62,118 nucleotides of DNA from JAVJSD01 sp040219575 (GTDB lineage: Bacteria; Planctomycetota; Planctomycetia; Pirellulales; Pirellulaceae). The stretch is from positions 1 to 62,118 of the forward strand of contig JAVJSD010000121.1 in assembly GCA_040219575.1 (NCBI GenBank), given 5' to 3'. The notes under the pieces were generated by a model. That model did not search any database. It was not told the origin of the DNA and saw nothing but the letters and a program-made list of their open reading frames with translations. This document shows, piece by piece, positions 34,645 to 54,334 of this stretch. Position numbers and translations under genes: made by a program. Positions within the stretch are counted from its first letter, which is position 1; every line of letters starts with the position of its first letter.

Positions 34645-36822
34645 TCACTCCTGGTCCGGGAGATCGGTCAGATGCAATTGCTGGTGCGCGACGAGCACGT
34701 CGCCTTCGAGACGCGTGATGACCGTTGCGCTGCGGATGCAGCGCACGAGCGACACAACGTCTTGCATGACCTGCTTCTGCTCTTCGTCCAATTCCTCGCC
34801 CGAGAGTTGCTGGCCGATGGCGATCCACGGAACAACGGCGTCGACCAGGCCCGCCACGTCGAAGTGGACGACGCTGACCACCGTCTCGTCGAGGGGAATG
34901 GTCGATCGCCCGAAGCCGGCCGATTTCTTTCCCAGCAGCGAGTTGGTCGTCTCCGGCGCCGCCGAGATCGCCAACACCTTGTTCGAGACGCCGTAGTTGG
35001 GGCGCAGCCGCGGACTGGCGGCCCACTCCTCGGGCAACGAGAACGAGTACACCTTGCCGTTGGCGACTTCCTGCTGTCGCGGATCGGGCAACAGGAACTT
35101 GGGGGCGGACTCCGGCGACAACGCTCTCCACTGCACGATCGCGTCGTTGATCAGGCGACGGTAATCATCGATGCATTCGGCCACGACGTCGCCATCCTTG
35201 ACCGTGGCGGCGAAGCCGGGTTGCGGGAGCGGAACCGGCTCGTCCGACGGCGGCAGCGCTTCCGACCACTGCTTGTCGGACAGACCGCCGTCGACCAACA
35301 CCGCCATCTGGCTGTCCGCCAGGGCGGGCAGGAACTTCTCGCGGGTGAGCGCGTCGAACTTCACCGCGATGGGCGTGAAGGTGTCGACGATCGTAGCGTA
35401 TTGCGTACGTTGTTCCGGCGTGGCGTTGGCCAGGCCGTATTGTTCGATGTAGCCGCGCAGTTTCGACGCCCATTTGACGTACTTCTCGTACCCCTCGACC
35501 GTGACCGACGATTGGGCGGCGATCAGCAGCAACGGCGACTCGCCGACGTGGTCGAGGATGGCGGCCTTTCCCATCGGCTTGGCGCCGGGGTGTTTGGTCC
35601 AGTCGTAGGCGAACCCCTCGTAGCCGAAATCGGTGCGGTAGGAGTAGCCGATCACGGGGCCGAGTTCCGCGCAAAGCGGCTTCAGGTCGGCCTTCAATTC
35701 TTCGATGTCGGCCTGCATCTGCCGCTTCTCGTCGAATCCGACCGGCAATCGATCGACGAGCTGCTTGCCGCGGTCGGCGAACATTTCGAGATTCTCATGG
35801 GTGAGGTACGACTGGCTGGCTTGAAACGGGGCGCTGACAAAGGCGACCGACGTCAGCGGCTTGTCTTCCAACTGACGATAGGCTGCGAACTCCGCTTGAT
35901 CGACCAGCAGCATGCCGTCGCCCAACGTCGCCAGGTAGTCGTTCGACGCGGCCACCGACAACAGCAGGTAGCCCTTGTGCACGCCGATGCTGATCGCCGT
36001 TCGCAACGACTTGATCTTGTCGGCCAGCGGTTTGTAGTCGGGGTCCCCCGCCAGCGCGGCCAGCGGCATGGCGTCCCAATCCATGTCGGTCCCCTCGAGC
36101 TCGAGAGTCCAGAACGACGAGCCGCCGATCTCGACCTTCCGCATCCGCTCTTTCAACTCGGGCTTGGCGATGCCCAACAACTCTCGGGCCGCCGCCAGCC
36201 GATCGAGTTGCTTTTGCGCGACGGGGATATCGTCGTCTTGAATCTTCATTCCGATCAGCAGTTTGGGAACGGCAACACGGTCGAGATTCTTCAGCAGCGT
36301 GTCGCCCCAGGCGCGGAACATGATCGAATTGGGATCGCCCGCGAAAAAGTCGCCGCTGGCCATCGCCTCGTACATGGCGAAGTTGCCTGCCCAGCTGGCT
36401 TGCTGGTACAGGCTGTAGATGTCGGCCAGGCGTGAATCGCCGTAGAGGAAAACCTCGTCGTGCGTCAGCCGCAGTCCGAGTTCGGACAACTCTTTGTTGT
36501 CCGGATCGGCCAGGAAGGCGTGCAGTTTCTCGAACTCACCGTCGGGCGCCTGCCACTTGTCGAGGAACTCGCTCCAGGCTTGCTGCACGGCCGGCATCTT
36601 CTTCAGGCGGGCCATCCAACGACTGCCCATGAGATCGTCGTATTGTTGTTTGTTGCGGAGCACCGAAACGAAAATGCCGGCGTCGGCGGGAACCAGCGAC
36701 AAGGCGTTTTTCGGCGGCGCGGCCTGGAGGGCGGGCGGCGCGGCCAGCGTTGCGGCGGCGACGACCGCAATCGCCGCCAGGCAGCGACTTGCGATAGACA
36801 GACGGTTGGCGGAAATCGACAT
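34645..36822 (-). CDS. large exported protein, unknown function
   Basis: 725 residues. Signal peptide after SISANRLSIASR (CLAAIAVVAAATLAAPPALQA), then an Ala/Leu/Asp-rich globular chain with motifs such as LSLVPADAGIFVSVLRNKQQ, GYLLLSVAASNDYLATLGDG and DSQMAVLVDGGLSDKQW. The pattern of repeated VxVxVxxG-type strands resembles a planctomycete family of exported DUF-type proteins, but I cannot name it. GGGGAGC lies 6 bases before the ATG at 36822, so I prefer it to the ATG six codons earlier. It is divergent from the FAAL gene. Confidence 0.75.
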   Translation of the reverse strand: MSISANRLSIASRCLAAIAVVAAATLAAPPALQAAPPKNALSLVPADAGIFVSVLRNKQQYDDLMGSRWMARLKKMPAVQQAWSEFLDKWQAPDGEFEKLHAFLADPDNKELSELGLRLTHDEVFLYGDSRLADIYSLYQQASWAGNFAMYEAMASGDFFAGDPNSIMFRAWGDTLLKNLDRVAVPKLLIGMKIQDDDIPVAQKQLDRLAAARELLGIAKPELKERMRKVEIGGSSFWTLELEGTDMDWDAMPLAALAGDPDYKPLADKIKSLRTAISIGVHKGYLLLSVAASNDYLATLGDGMLLVDQAEFAAYRQLEDKPLTSVAFVSAPFQASQSYLTHENLEMFADRGKQLVDRLPVGFDEKRQMQADIEELKADLKPLCAELGPVIGYSYRTDFGYEGFAYDWTKHPGAKPMGKAAILDHVGESPLLLIAAQSSVTVEGYEKYVKWASKLRGYIEQYGLANATPEQRTQYATIVDTFTPIAVKFDALTREKFLPALADSQMAVLVDGGLSDKQWSEALPPSDEPVPLPQPGFAATVKDGDVVAECIDDYRRLINDAIVQWRALSPESAPKFLLPDPRQQEVANGKVYSFSLPEEWAASPRLRPNYGVSNKVLAISAAPETTNSLLGKKSAGFGRSTIPLDETVVSVVHFDVAGLVDAVVPWIAIGQQLSGEELDEEQKQVMQDVVSLVRCIRSATVITRLEGDVLVAHQQLHLTDLPDQE

Positions 36823-37152
36823 GGCGCTCCCCTGAGTCAATGGTGCGGCGGCGAGAGTGGAGGACCCGACTTGTGGATGCTCCAGGCGGACATTGTAGGC
36901 CGTGGGAAGCGGCCGCGACAGGGACGACGTTCGCCGGGAAAATAAGTCCTACAAGCGGCACAGGTCGCGGATTTCCCCCATCACTTTGGTGGGAATTACG
37001 AGTCAAAGTCTAGCTTATGGCCCGTGGCTTGTTAAAATCGACGCTCGGAACAATGGCGGGTGCTCTTCCCCCGCTCCCCTCGGCCCGTTGATTCCGCCAC
37101 GATTTTTCACATGAAACAATTCGGGCAGGAGGCCGCCTAGCAGTGCAACAGG
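36823..37152. other. divergent intergenic region before the FAAL gene
   Basis: It must hold the promoters of both the exported-protein gene and the biosynthetic cluster. AT-rich spots occur at 37000-37040 (including TTAAAAT at 37032-37038) and 37100-37120. No -35/-10 pair is convincing. A strong AGGAGG at about 37128-37133 lies 19 bases before the first ATG of the FAAL frame, and an in-frame stop lies between. Confidence 0.4.
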
Positions 37153-39582
37153 ATGGTCGAGCATGAGCTCGCGCGCCGTCGACTTCACACCGTTCCTCGC
37201 AATTTGCAATCGATGCTAACCTCCAGCGACAACGCATCGACGAATTCAGCGACCACCTGTATTGACGCGGAGCAGTCCGTGCGAACCCTGGTCGACCTGC
37301 TGATGCAGCAGGCCGACCGATGCGGCGACCGCCGGGCGTTCACGTTCCTGGCCGACGACGATCGGGAATCGACGATTTCGTACCGCGAGCTCGACCGGCG
37401 GGCACGGTCGATCGCGGTCCACTTGGCGCGATTCGCCGAACCGGGCCAACGCGCGCTGCTGGTGTATCCCACGGGAATCGAGTTCATCGCGGCCTTCTTC
37501 GGCTGTGTTTACGCCGGCGTGCTGCCGGTTCCGGCGACGTTTCCCAAGCCGCGCCGTCCGATGCCGCGGCCGACGGCGATTGCTTCCGACTGCGACGCGA
37601 CGTTGGCCTTGACGACGGCCGCCTCGCTCGCAACGCTCGATCTCTCGCTCTCGCCGCAGTTGCAGGGCCTGAATTGGATCGCCACCGACGACGAACTGGG
37701 CGTCGCCCGCCGAACGAACGGCCATCGCCATGGCGTCGGCGGCGGCGTCGCCCGCGATGAATCCGCAACCGGCGACCTGTGGCGGCCGCCCGCGGTCGAT
37801 GCCAACGATCTCTGCTTCTTGCAATACACTTCGGGCTCGACCAGCGAGCCCAAGGGCGTGATGGTTTCGCACGCCAACCTGTTGGCCAACATGGAGTTGA
37901 TCCTGTTCGGCAACGGGGTGCGGCGTCTGCCCGGCGAAAACCCGGGGCGGACCGGCGTGTTCTGGATTCCCGCCTACCACGACATGGGACTGATCTGCGG
38001 CATCCTGGGCGCGGTGTACGAGGGCGGCCACAGCGTGTTGATGACGCCGACGTCGTTCCTCAAGCGGCCGCTGCGCTGGCTGCAAACCATTGAGAAGTAT
38101 CGCGCCGAGGTGAGCGGCGCTCCGAACTTCGCGTACGAACTCTGCGTGCGGAAGACCACCCCGCACGAGCGCGAGGCCCTGGATTTGAGCTCGTGGCGGG
38201 TGGCGTTTTGCAGCGCCGAGCCGGTGCGTCCGGAGACGCTGGAGCAATTCGCCACGTCCTTCGCCGACGGCGGCTTTTCCTCCGACGCGTTCTATCCCTG
38301 CTACGGATTGGCGGAAGCCACGCTGCTGGCGGCGGGGAATGAGGGTCCCGGCCGCCCGGTGGTGAAGCACATTTGTCGTTCGGCGCTCGCCGAGCATCGC
38401 TGGCTCGAAGCGGACGAAAACAGCGGCGCCGGCGACGCGGGCGATTCCAACGGTCTTCACGTGCGGCTGGTCGGCTGCGGCGGCGAACTGCTCGACCAGC
38501 AACTGGCGATCGTCGATCCGCACACGCACCTGCAGATCAACGGCGGCTCGATCGGTGAGATTTGGATCAAAGGACCCTGCGTGGCGCAGGGATACTGGGG
38601 ACGACGCGAGGAGACGCAGCGTATCTTCCGGGCGCGGCTCGCCGACACGGGCGATGGCCCCTACTTGCGGACCGGCGATCTCGGCATTCTGCACCAGGGG
38701 CAGCTGTTCGTCACCGGCCGCGTCAAGGATGTGATCATCATCCGCGGCCGCAACCACTACCCACACGATATCGAACATACCGTGGAGGCGGCCCATCCCG
38801 CACTGCTGCACGGGGCGGGCTGCGCCTTCGCCGTCGAAAGCGACACGCGGGAGCAACTGGTCGTCGTCCACGAGATCGACCGCCACTATCGCGACGCCGA
38901 CCTGGACGAGGTCATTCGCGCGATGCGAGCGGCGATCGCCGAGGAACACGACTTGGAGCTCGCCGCCGCGGTGCTGATCCGGCAGGCCAGCCTGCCGCGG
39001 ACCACCAGCGGCAAGACGCAGCGCAATCTGTGCCGGGAGTTGTTCCAGAGCGGCAGCCTGAAGACGTTGGCCGTCTGGCGGCCCAGCACCGTCGAGCAGC
39101 GCGACAAACCGGCGCACATCGTCGATGATGCGCGGATTTCGCCGCTGCCGCGGCACGGCCGGCCGCTGGAAGACGACGAGATCGACCGGCTCGCCGAACG
39201 TATCGAGGAGTGGCTGTTGGAGTGGCTCATCGAACGGGCCGGTGTACCCGGCGACGACGTGGCCCGCGACCGCCCCTTTGCGGAGTACGGACTCGATTCG
39301 CTGACCGCCGTGGAGCTCAGCCAGGAGCTCGAAGACTGGCTCGGGGTGCATCTGTCGTCGGTCATCGCCTGGAAGTATCCCACGCCCGTAACGCTGGCGC
39401 GGTACTTGGCGCGAGAAGCGGGCGGCGCGTCGACCGCAGCGGAGCATGTGCCCGGGGCGCTCCGCAAGCGGAATGCGGGCGACTTCCTGCGGATTCTGAG
39501 CGAGGTGGAGTCGATGAGCGACGCCGATGTCCAGCGCGAACACGCTCCGCGGGAGTTCTCCCAAGAAGAACTCGAACCGTAG
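37153..39582 (+). CDS. fatty acyl-AMP ligase fused to acyl carrier protein
   Basis: 809 residues. Residues about 35-640 form an adenylating enzyme of the FAAL class: ATP loop YTSGSTSEPKGVMV, then WIPAYHDMGLICGILGAVYEGG, the signature that separates FAALs from acyl-CoA ligases, and the C-terminal GRVKDVIIIRGRNHYPHDIE. It activates a fatty acid as acyl-AMP and loads it on an ACP. The ACP follows (about 675-750) with Ser716 in YGLDSLTAVELSQEL as the phosphopantetheine site. The last 35 residues (FLRILSEVESMSDADVQ) look like a docking helix for the next module. The start is uncertain: ATG 37153 is 19 bases after AGGAGG, and ATG 37213 has no ribosome site. First gene of the cluster. Confidence 0.9.
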   Translation: MVEHELARRRLHTVPRNLQSMLTSSDNASTNSATTCIDAEQSVRTLVDLLMQQADRCGDRRAFTFLADDDRESTISYRELDRRARSIAVHLARFAEPGQRALLVYPTGIEFIAAFFGCVYAGVLPVPATFPKPRRPMPRPTAIASDCDATLALTTAASLATLDLSLSPQLQGLNWIATDDELGVARRTNGHRHGVGGGVARDESATGDLWRPPAVDANDLCFLQYTSGSTSEPKGVMVSHANLLANMELILFGNGVRRLPGENPGRTGVFWIPAYHDMGLICGILGAVYEGGHSVLMTPTSFLKRPLRWLQTIEKYRAEVSGAPNFAYELCVRKTTPHEREALDLSSWRVAFCSAEPVRPETLEQFATSFADGGFSSDAFYPCYGLAEATLLAAGNEGPGRPVVKHICRSALAEHRWLEADENSGAGDAGDSNGLHVRLVGCGGELLDQQLAIVDPHTHLQINGGSIGEIWIKGPCVAQGYWGRREETQRIFRARLADTGDGPYLRTGDLGILHQGQLFVTGRVKDVIIIRGRNHYPHDIEHTVEAAHPALLHGAGCAFAVESDTREQLVVVHEIDRHYRDADLDEVIRAMRAAIAEEHDLELAAAVLIRQASLPRTTSGKTQRNLCRELFQSGSLKTLAVWRPSTVEQRDKPAHIVDDARISPLPRHGRPLEDDEIDRLAERIEEWLLEWLIERAGVPGDDVARDRPFAEYGLDSLTAVELSQELEDWLGVHLSSVIAWKYPTPVTLARYLAREAGGASTAAEHVPGALRKRNAGDFLRILSEVESMSDADVQREHAPREFSQEELEP

Positions 39583-39746
39583 CCGGCCGCGATCGGCCGC
39601 GCGGCGGAATATCCGTGCGACTTCCGATGATGCGCGAGCGCCATCGGTCGGGGCGGCATCCGCCGAACCAGCAGCCGCCAGATTGAGATCGACAAACCGA
39701 AACAGGCCGGACAGGCCTCTTGCGCCGAACGCGAAAGGACGATGAA

Positions 39747-40208
39747 ATGTCGACCACTGAAGCACGTCCCGAGGGCATGATTGGACTCTGCCCCCACAAC
39801 AACTGCGGATTCATCTGCTGCGATTTCGCCGTGGGGAACTATATCGTGCTTCATCCCGGCGAGTTGGAGCAGGCCCAACAGCAGGGACACTCCACGGACC
39901 ATCTGGAGATCGCCGAGGGCCACCTGGGCGGCTACAAAGCGGTCTGCGTCGCCAAGGACACCAGCACCTGCGACAACGGTTACAAGCCGCTTGACTGCGC
40001 CTGCTATCCCTTCTTCCCCACGATCAACAAAGCTGGCGAAATCGAGGCGGGCATCAAGGGCTCGAAGTGCCCGCTGCAGGTCGCCCATCTCACGCAGCAT
40101 CGCAACTGGGTGGTCAGCGCGTGGAACCAGGTCGCGCAGCGCGTGGACGGAATCGTCGAATGGATCCGGCATACGCGTCTGGTCGGTTACGAGCGTGTGA
40201 AAGACTGA
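39747..40208 (+). CDS. Cys-rich protein between FAAL and PKS-NRPS genes
   Basis: 153 residues with nine Cys in three groups: CPHNNCGFICC, CVAKDTSTCDNGYKPLDCAC and a later CPL. The pattern resembles YkgJ-type metal-chelating (zinc or iron) proteins, which have closely spaced Cys pairs, but I cannot confirm the family. It has no signal peptide or membrane segment and no recognised catalytic motif. It starts at 39747 with AAAGGA 8 bases upstream and lies 164 bases after the FAAL gene and 60 before the PKS-NRPS gene, on the same strand. Location suggests a tailoring or metal-dependent role in the pathway. Confidence 0.7.
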   Translation: MSTTEARPEGMIGLCPHNNCGFICCDFAVGNYIVLHPGELEQAQQQGHSTDHLEIAEGHLGGYKAVCVAKDTSTCDNGYKPLDCACYPFFPTINKAGEIEAGIKGSKCPLQVAHLTQHRNWVVSAWNQVAQRVDGIVEWIRHTRLVGYERVKD

Positions 40209-40268
40209 CCCTCGCGTGGACTCCTCCGGCATCGCATCCATCAAGGCAGCTTCTCGATTGATCCCTTC

Positions 40269-50903
<10,635 letters not shown>

Positions 50904-50942
50904 CGCCGGCCTGAAGAAGTGGGGCGGCGCCGGTGGATGGCG

Positions 50943-51896
50943 TCACGTGCTTGAATTCGGGTCACTGACCAGACCCGGAGTTCGCCCGTGAATTCCGATG
51001 CGAAGCGCATCCCAAAAGAACCAGAAGTACGAACGGTAGACCGAAGCGCCGAACCGTTCGTACTCGGGCAGCAGCAGGCGGTGCAGCTTGGGCAGGTTGT
51101 ACCATGGAATACCGGGAAACAGATGGTGTTCCAAATGGTAGTTGAGATGGACATTGAAGAACGAACACAGCTTGTTGCTGGTCACCGTCCGAGCCCGTCG
51201 CAGCGGATGGTTCCCCTCCGTCATTTGATGTTCGGCGCACAATCGCAAGTTCACGAAAACGGTCGCCACAAGAAGCGGAATGAACCAGCAATGCAGCACG
51301 ACGTCCAGAAAGCCAAATCTCCAGGCGGAGAGCAACAAGCAGCCTAACACCCCGGCGATCAAGATTCGCTCCGTGGCGGCGGCCGCGCGTTCTCTGCGAG
51401 TGCCGCGAGTGTAGACGACGTAGGGAATGTGGACCAAGTAGAAGTAGGTTCCCACGAAGAACATGCCGTAGAACAGAAGCGACTGCAGGGTTTTGTTCCG
51501 GGCGAGGTTCAACATCTCGTCGGGATCCTGCTCGGAACGCGTGTGTTTATGGTGCAGTAGGTGGTTGGCCGTGTACTCCGAAACCGGGAACAGCGACGGC
51601 AATCCGATCACGAACCCGTACCACCGGTCCCAGCGTCGATTGCGAAAGAAGTTGCCGTGCATTCCTTCATGCATCAAACTGAACAATGCATGAATAAGAA
51701 CGCCGGCGCCAAAATATCCCGCCAACTGCAGGCTCCAGTGCGGACTGTACATGATGAGAAGTCCGCAACCCGACCACAGCAGAACGAAGAACAAGGGCGT
51801 GAGGTTCCAGAGCGGCGTGAGGTGATGCAAATCGCGAATCGCGGCTTTCGTCTCCGGAGCCAGCGTTTGATACCACTTCGATTGGACGGTCTTCAT
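50943..51896 (-). CDS. membrane fatty acid desaturase (second of tandem pair)
   Basis: 317 residues, about four to six membrane segments. The three histidine boxes of the di-iron family are present: HEGMH, HLLHHKH and HLEHH (with EHQMTEGNH just before). These enzymes insert a double bond, or rarely a triple bond, hydroxyl or epoxide, using O2 and an electron donor. Start at 51896, where GGAG lies 6 bases upstream. It is very similar to the next gene and converges on the PKS-NRPS gene 40 bases from its end. Substrate may be acyl-ACP, acyl-CoA or phospholipid; the context suggests the lipid chain of the cluster product. Confidence 0.9.
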   Translation of the reverse strand: MKTVQSKWYQTLAPETKAAIRDLHHLTPLWNLTPLFFVLLWSGCGLLIMYSPHWSLQLAGYFGAGVLIHALFSLMHEGMHGNFFRNRRWDRWYGFVIGLPSLFPVSEYTANHLLHHKHTRSEQDPDEMLNLARNKTLQSLLFYGMFFVGTYFYLVHIPYVVYTRGTRRERAAAATERILIAGVLGCLLLSAWRFGFLDVVLHCWFIPLLVATVFVNLRLCAEHQMTEGNHPLRRARTVTSNKLCSFFNVHLNYHLEHHLFPGIPWYNLPKLHRLLLPEYERFGASVYRSYFWFFWDALRIGIHGRTPGLVSDPNSST

Positions 51897-51986
51897 TCCG
51901 ACTCCACGGTTGATTGAATGCCCGCCGCACCCGTCTCTGTTGTTCGCCCCCCGCCTGCAAGATGCAGGTTCGCGGAACTCTCGCAG

Positions 51987-52958
51987 CTACGCCTCTTGGA
52001 CGCGTTCCCGAGCCGACGCCAGGACGCTTGCCCGATCTGGCGCGCGCCCATGGATGCCGATGCGAAATGCGTCCCACAGAAACCAAAGGTACGAACGATA
52101 CACCGAGGCGCCGTGGCGCTTGTACTCGGGCAGCAGCACGCGATGAAGTTTCGGCAGGTTGTACCAGGGGATTCTCGGGAAGAGATGATGCTCAAGATGG
52201 TAGTTTAGATGAACGTTGCAGAATGAGCAAAACACATTGCTGGTCACGGTCCGCGCTTGCCGCAAAGGATGGTCGGCATCCGTCATTTGGTGCTCCCCGC
52301 CAATGCGGATGCTCGCGAGCACGGTGGTCACCAGGATCGGAAGAAACCAGCAGTGGAAGAGCACGTCCACAAACCCGAACACCCACGCCGCCGCCGACAA
52401 ACCGCAGAGCAGCGCAAAGATCAGGAGTCGTTCCAGCGCCGCCCGTATTCGCTGCCGATTGGTGCCGCGTGTGTAGACGACGTACGGAATGTGAAGCAGG
52501 TAGAAATACGTACCCACGAAATACATGGCGTAGAAGATGAACGACTGCATCGACTTGCTACGCGCAAGGTACATCAATTCGTCGGGATCCTTCTCGGTGC
52601 GTGTATGCTTGTGGTGCAACAGGTGGTTCGTCGCGTACTCGGAAACAGGGAATAGCGTCGGCAAACCGACCAGGAATCCGTACCAACGATCCCAACGCCG
52701 GTTGCGGAAAAAATTCCCGTGCATGCCCTCGTGCATCAGACTGAAATAGGCGTGAATAATGACGCCGATGCCGAAATATCCCACCAACCGCAGGCTCCAG
52801 TGGGCGTCGGACATGATGAGAAAGCCGAAGCCGACCCATGCCAGGGCGAACACAAAGGGCGTCAGATTCCAAAGCGGCTTGATCCGATGCAATTCGCGAA
52901 TCGCGGCTTTCGTTTCCGCGTCCAGCGATCGATACCACTTGGATTGCTCACTTCTCAT
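51987..52958 (-). CDS. membrane fatty acid desaturase (first of tandem pair)
   Basis: 323 residues. Same histidine boxes: HEGMH, HLLHHKH, HLEHH and EHQMTDADH. By eye it is about 70 percent identical to the downstream copy (shared NHLLHHKHTR, HIPYVVYTRGT, SVYRSY), so this is a recent tandem duplication. It starts at 52958 (MRSEQSKWYRSL) and ends 90 bases before the second gene. Both copies keep every His ligand, so both are probably active. The pair may act on successive positions of one acyl chain or on different chain lengths. Confidence 0.9.
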   Translation of the reverse strand: MRSEQSKWYRSLDAETKAAIRELHRIKPLWNLTPFVFALAWVGFGFLIMSDAHWSLRLVGYFGIGVIIHAYFSLMHEGMHGNFFRNRRWDRWYGFLVGLPTLFPVSEYATNHLLHHKHTRTEKDPDELMYLARSKSMQSFIFYAMYFVGTYFYLLHIPYVVYTRGTNRQRIRAALERLLIFALLCGLSAAAWVFGFVDVLFHCWFLPILVTTVLASIRIGGEHQMTDADHPLRQARTVTSNVFCSFCNVHLNYHLEHHLFPRIPWYNLPKLHRVLLPEYKRHGASVYRSYLWFLWDAFRIGIHGRAPDRASVLASARERVQEA

Positions 52959-53410
52959 TCAAATCACCAGTTGGCTTGTCGAGATTACCCATTCAAGTGT
53001 CAATCATTTGGGGGGCGGCCGCAAGACGCAATTCGAGTGCGGAGGCACAAATGTCGCTCGGCCAGGGGCGGGGACGCCGCCGACAATCGATGCAGAACGC
53101 GAAATCGGCTGGAAAACCGGCCTTCAGGGAGAGGCCGCCGCGTCCTCCGGCAAACAACATCCAGCTCGCGGACTCCCTTGCTGGCGCAACGGGCTCGTCT
53201 CGGTTCGATGCGACGAGCCCGTTGCGCCAGCAAGGGAGTGTTGCACATTCGATTTGGACAGCGCATTTCCGGACAAGCAAGCCGGTCCCATCGCGCGCCT
53301 TGTCGAACGCGACTGGCCTTCGTTGACGGAGCGGGTGATAATCCAAGCGTCGATGTGGATTCCCGGCCCTCCTTGGCCGACGAAGATCGGCCGGACACGA
53401 CCTTTGGCGT
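52959..53410. other. divergent intergenic region with one large hairpin
   Basis: No gene is supported. The main feature is the 27-base-arm hairpin at 53173-53238. The promoter for the desaturases should lie in about 52960-53150 but I see no clear consensus. Confidence 0.5.
53173..53238. repeat. perfect inverted repeat, 27-bp arms (CCTTGCTGGCGC family)
   Basis: Arms 53173-53199 and 53212-53238 are exactly complementary, with a 12-base loop. The arm core CCTTGCTGGCGC-A-ACGGGCTCG is shared, with one change, by the hairpin at 61787-61841. The perfect pairing suggests a recently moved element rather than a terminator. Confidence 0.92.
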
Positions 53411-54118
53411 ATGAACTACTTCGCCCACGGACGACACTACACCAACGATCCCTACTTCCTGGCCGGCACCGCCGTGCCGGACTGGTTGAGCGTGGTCGAT
53501 CGCAAGGTTCGGGCCCGACGGAAGAACGCCGCGAGGTTCGTCGAGGACGAAGACCCCCGGGTGGCGGCCCTGGCCCGCGGCGTCGTGCAGCACCATCACG
53601 ACGACGACTGGTTCCACCAGACGCGGGCCTTCGTCGAATTGAACCTCGAGTTCACCGTCGCCATTCGCGATCGGTTGGGAGCCGACGCCGGTTTTCGCCC
53701 GAGTTTTCTGGGGCACATTCTTGTCGAGATCCTGCTCGACGCGGTGCTGATCGAGGAGCAGCCCGAGCGTCTGGATGCGTACTACGCCGCCATGCGGCAA
53801 CTCGATCCGCAGTTGGTGGGCGAAGCGGTCAACCAAATGGCCACGCAGACCACTCCGCTTTTGGCGGCGCTGCTGCCCCGATTTTCCGCCGAGCGGTTCT
53901 TGTACGACTACGCCGACGATGGCAAACTGCTGTGGCGTCTGAACCATGTCATGCGCCGCGTCAAGCTGCCGCAACTGCCGGCGTCGCTGGGCGAGTATTT
54001 TCCCGAGGCGCGCCGCCGCGTCGGAGAGAGACGCCCGGAACTGCTCGCCGGCGAATGCCATGTCCAAGATCCAAGCCGCCTCGGTTCGTCCGCAGATGAC
54101 GCGGATGTCCGCAGATAG
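53411..54118 (+). CDS. hypothetical protein of the MNYFAH type, perhaps metal-dependent
   Basis: 235 residues, no signal peptide or membrane span. It begins MNYFAHGRHYTNDPYFLAGTAVPDWL and contains an acidic/His cluster HHHDDDWFHQTRAF near residue 60 and RPSFLGHILVEILLDAVLI near 98, an arrangement of His and Asp that could be a metal site. The opening recalls ACP phosphodiesterase-like proteins, but the similarity is too weak for a call. The last 15 or so residues (RLGSSADDADVRR) are encoded by the left arm of the 54089-54279 repeat, so the natural C-terminus has probably been replaced. No clear ribosome site. Confidence 0.6.
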   Translation: MNYFAHGRHYTNDPYFLAGTAVPDWLSVVDRKVRARRKNAARFVEDEDPRVAALARGVVQHHHDDDWFHQTRAFVELNLEFTVAIRDRLGADAGFRPSFLGHILVEILLDAVLIEEQPERLDAYYAAMRQLDPQLVGEAVNQMATQTTPLLAALLPRFSAERFLYDYADDGKLLWRLNHVMRRVKLPQLPASLGEYFPEARRRVGERRPELLAGECHVQDPSRLGSSADDADVRR

Positions 54119-54279
54119 GAAACAGGAAGCAGGACGGAAAGAGCACCACACAGTTCGCACATTGGGGCTGCAAGAGACTCAGCCTTGGTGCGCGAGGCCG
54201 CCAGAATCGATTCATGTCGTTGCGACCAACAGCCGTTTGATTTCAGTCCCAATCTGCGGACATCTGCGTCATCTGTGGA
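54089..54279. repeat. inverted repeat with CGCAGAT arms (copy C), overlapping a gene end
   Basis: Arms 54089-54119 and 54249-54279 pair over 31 bases with about four mismatches. Left arm TCCGCAGATGACGCGGATG continues to a TAG that is the stop of the preceding gene. The loop is about 130 bases. Same family as copies at 32.8 and 55.2 kb. Confidence 0.85.
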
Positions 54280-54334
54280 CAGCCTTTCGACCCGGCAGCC
54301 CCGGCCCAAGTGAAATCCTAAGAGGAACCCTCCC

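Noticed and set aside
50904..50942. Intrinsic terminator between the PKS-NRPS and desaturase genes
   Set aside because: GC-rich inverted bases (GCCGG/CCGGC) exist, but arms are short and there is no T tract, so I cannot support it.
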